NCBI GenBank assembly: GCA_002315325.1
Contig: DCGU01000024.1
Location: 1 to 5,851 of the forward strand
DNA: 5,851 bases
Origin: Clostridiales bacterium UBA1770
GTDB lineage: Bacteria; Bacillota; Clostridia; Oscillospirales; CAG-272
Direction of reading: 5' to 3'
Both the position numbers and the translations under genes were made by a program. Every line of letters begins with the position of its first letter. Position 1 is the first letter of the stretch. The notes beneath the pieces were generated by a model, which saw nothing but the letters and a program-made list of their open reading frames with translations, had not been told where the DNA came from and did no database searches. Of this stretch, positions 5,328 through 5,851 are shown one piece after another.

Positions 5328-5851
5328 TGAGTTTCGTTCGTCATTTGCCCATGCTGACCGTAGTATTTACCCTGGTCTGTGTGGTGCTGTGTTCGGTCTT
5401 TGACCGCAAAAAAGCACGCCTGACAGCCTTTATTTGTCAGGGTGTTGCCGTTGTCAGCGGCATTTTGGTATTGCTGTACGCACTCGACGTCGGCCCCACC
5501 ATCTATCAGATGGGCCATTTGACGCACGTGGAGGGTGACAGCACGGTTTATTACTGGTTCAACAACGTTATCCGCTTCGGCGTATTGGAAGGCGTGCTTG
5601 CCGCGCTGTTCCCGCTGGTTATGTTTTTCTCGCTGCTGGGGAGTCTGGGTAAGTTGGAAGACGATATTGCCCCGGGGAAAGAGAACCTCTATTACGTTTT
5701 GACCAACCTGGCGCTGGTGGCGCTGCTGGCCCTGGTATATGCCGACGACGTGTTCACCGGCTACGTCTTCCTGGAAATCTCCACCCTTGCGTCCATCGGC
5801 CTGATTGCCGTCAAGGACAAGGGCCGCACCACCGTTGCCGCCATACGGTAT
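5324..5851 (+). CDS. mrpD: MrpD/NuoN-like antiporter subunit, 3' end cut off (MbhH-like)
   Basis: The first 176 residues of a large multi-helix proton/cation-conducting subunit; the frame is open to the end of the window. Helices lie at about 10-26, 35-53, 88-107, 124-139 and 145-163. GYVFLEISTLAS (146-157) holds E151, matching the conserved membrane glutamate of the MrpD/NuoL/NuoN fifth helix, and RTTVAAIRY (168-176) fits the start of the next conserved block. The loop at about 55-80 and IRFGVLEGVLAALFPLV (83-99) take the place of the usual IDGLSALF-like stretch and are unusual. Two adjacent ATGs (5324, overlapping the mrpC stop as ATGA, and 5327) are possible starts; GGGG at 5311-5314 is a weak ribosome binding site. 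By gene order it corresponds to MbhH/MrpD. Whether it is closer to MrpD or to MrpA needs the rest of the gene. Confidence 0.87.
   Translation, partial: MMSFVRHLPMLTVVFTLVCVVLCSVFDRKKARLTAFICQGVAVVSGILVLLYALDVGPTIYQMGHLTHVEGDSTVYYWFNNVIRFGVLEGVLAALFPLVMFFSLLGSLGKLEDDIAPGKENLYYVLTNLALVALLALVYADDVFTGYVFLEISTLASIGLIAVKDKGRTTVAAIRY

Noticed and set aside
2597..5851. Canonical seven-gene Mrp antiporter (mrpABCDEFG)
   Set aside because: Gene order is E-F-G-D'-(E'B)-C-D and there is no full-length MrpA at the start; a variant Mrp operon is still possible if nothing respiratory follows.
1..5851. tRNA, rRNA, CRISPR arrays, insertion sequences or attachment sites
   Set aside because: I looked for cloverleaf-like, repeated or terminal inverted structures and found none beyond the promoter-region repeats and the terminator.

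Overview
The window looks like a piece of chromosome from an anaerobic, Gram-positive-type bacterium, most likely an uncultured Clostridia/Oscillospirales-like gut anaerobe. That is inference from three things: a glycyl-radical-enzyme activase (an oxygen-sensitive system), a lipobox-anchored solute-binding protein of a style common in gut Clostridia, and strong AGGAGG-type ribosome binding sites with consensus sigma-A promoters. Base composition looks balanced (not computed). There is no sign of mobile elements, CRISPR or RNA genes.

Layout. (1) 1-797, plus strand: the last few codons of an unidentified upstream gene, then a small PflA-type radical SAM activase with a single Fe-S cluster motif. 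(2) 803-826: a perfect 10-bp GC-rich hairpin flanked by A and T tracts on both sides, a shared terminator between convergent genes. (3) 844-2283, minus strand: a solitary extracellular solute-binding lipoprotein with no permease or ATPase gene beside it in this window. (4) 2284-2596: a 313-base divergent control region with a good promoter for each side and three inverted repeats between or over them. (5) 2597-5851, plus strand: a tightly packed membrane operon of seven genes, all overlapping or 5 bases apart. It encodes MrpE, MrpF, MrpG, an MbhD-like protein (DUF4040), an MbhE-MrpB fusion, MrpC and the first 176 residues of an MrpD/NuoN-like antiporter subunit that runs off the window.

The operon is the most informative part. 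Canonical Mrp Na+/H+ antiporters run A-B-C-D-E-F-G, with one large MrpA. Here the E-F-G genes lead, and the C-terminal part of MrpA is split into a separate MbhD gene and an MbhE unit fused to MrpB. Apart from that fusion, this is the order of the sodium-translocating module of Mbh/Mbs/Mbx-type respiratory complexes (membrane-bound hydrogenase, sulfane-sulfur reductase and relatives). The module couples Na+ and H+ movement in the membrane. If the analogy holds, genes just beyond the right edge encode the electron-transfer arm (a NiFe-hydrogenase-like or Nuo-like module). That part is not visible, so the identity of the complex stays open.

I do not see a clearly new system. The best leads are the type of respiratory complex this operon belongs to, the MbhE-MrpB fusion with its acidic head and altered conserved motif, and the palindromes in the divergent promoter region.
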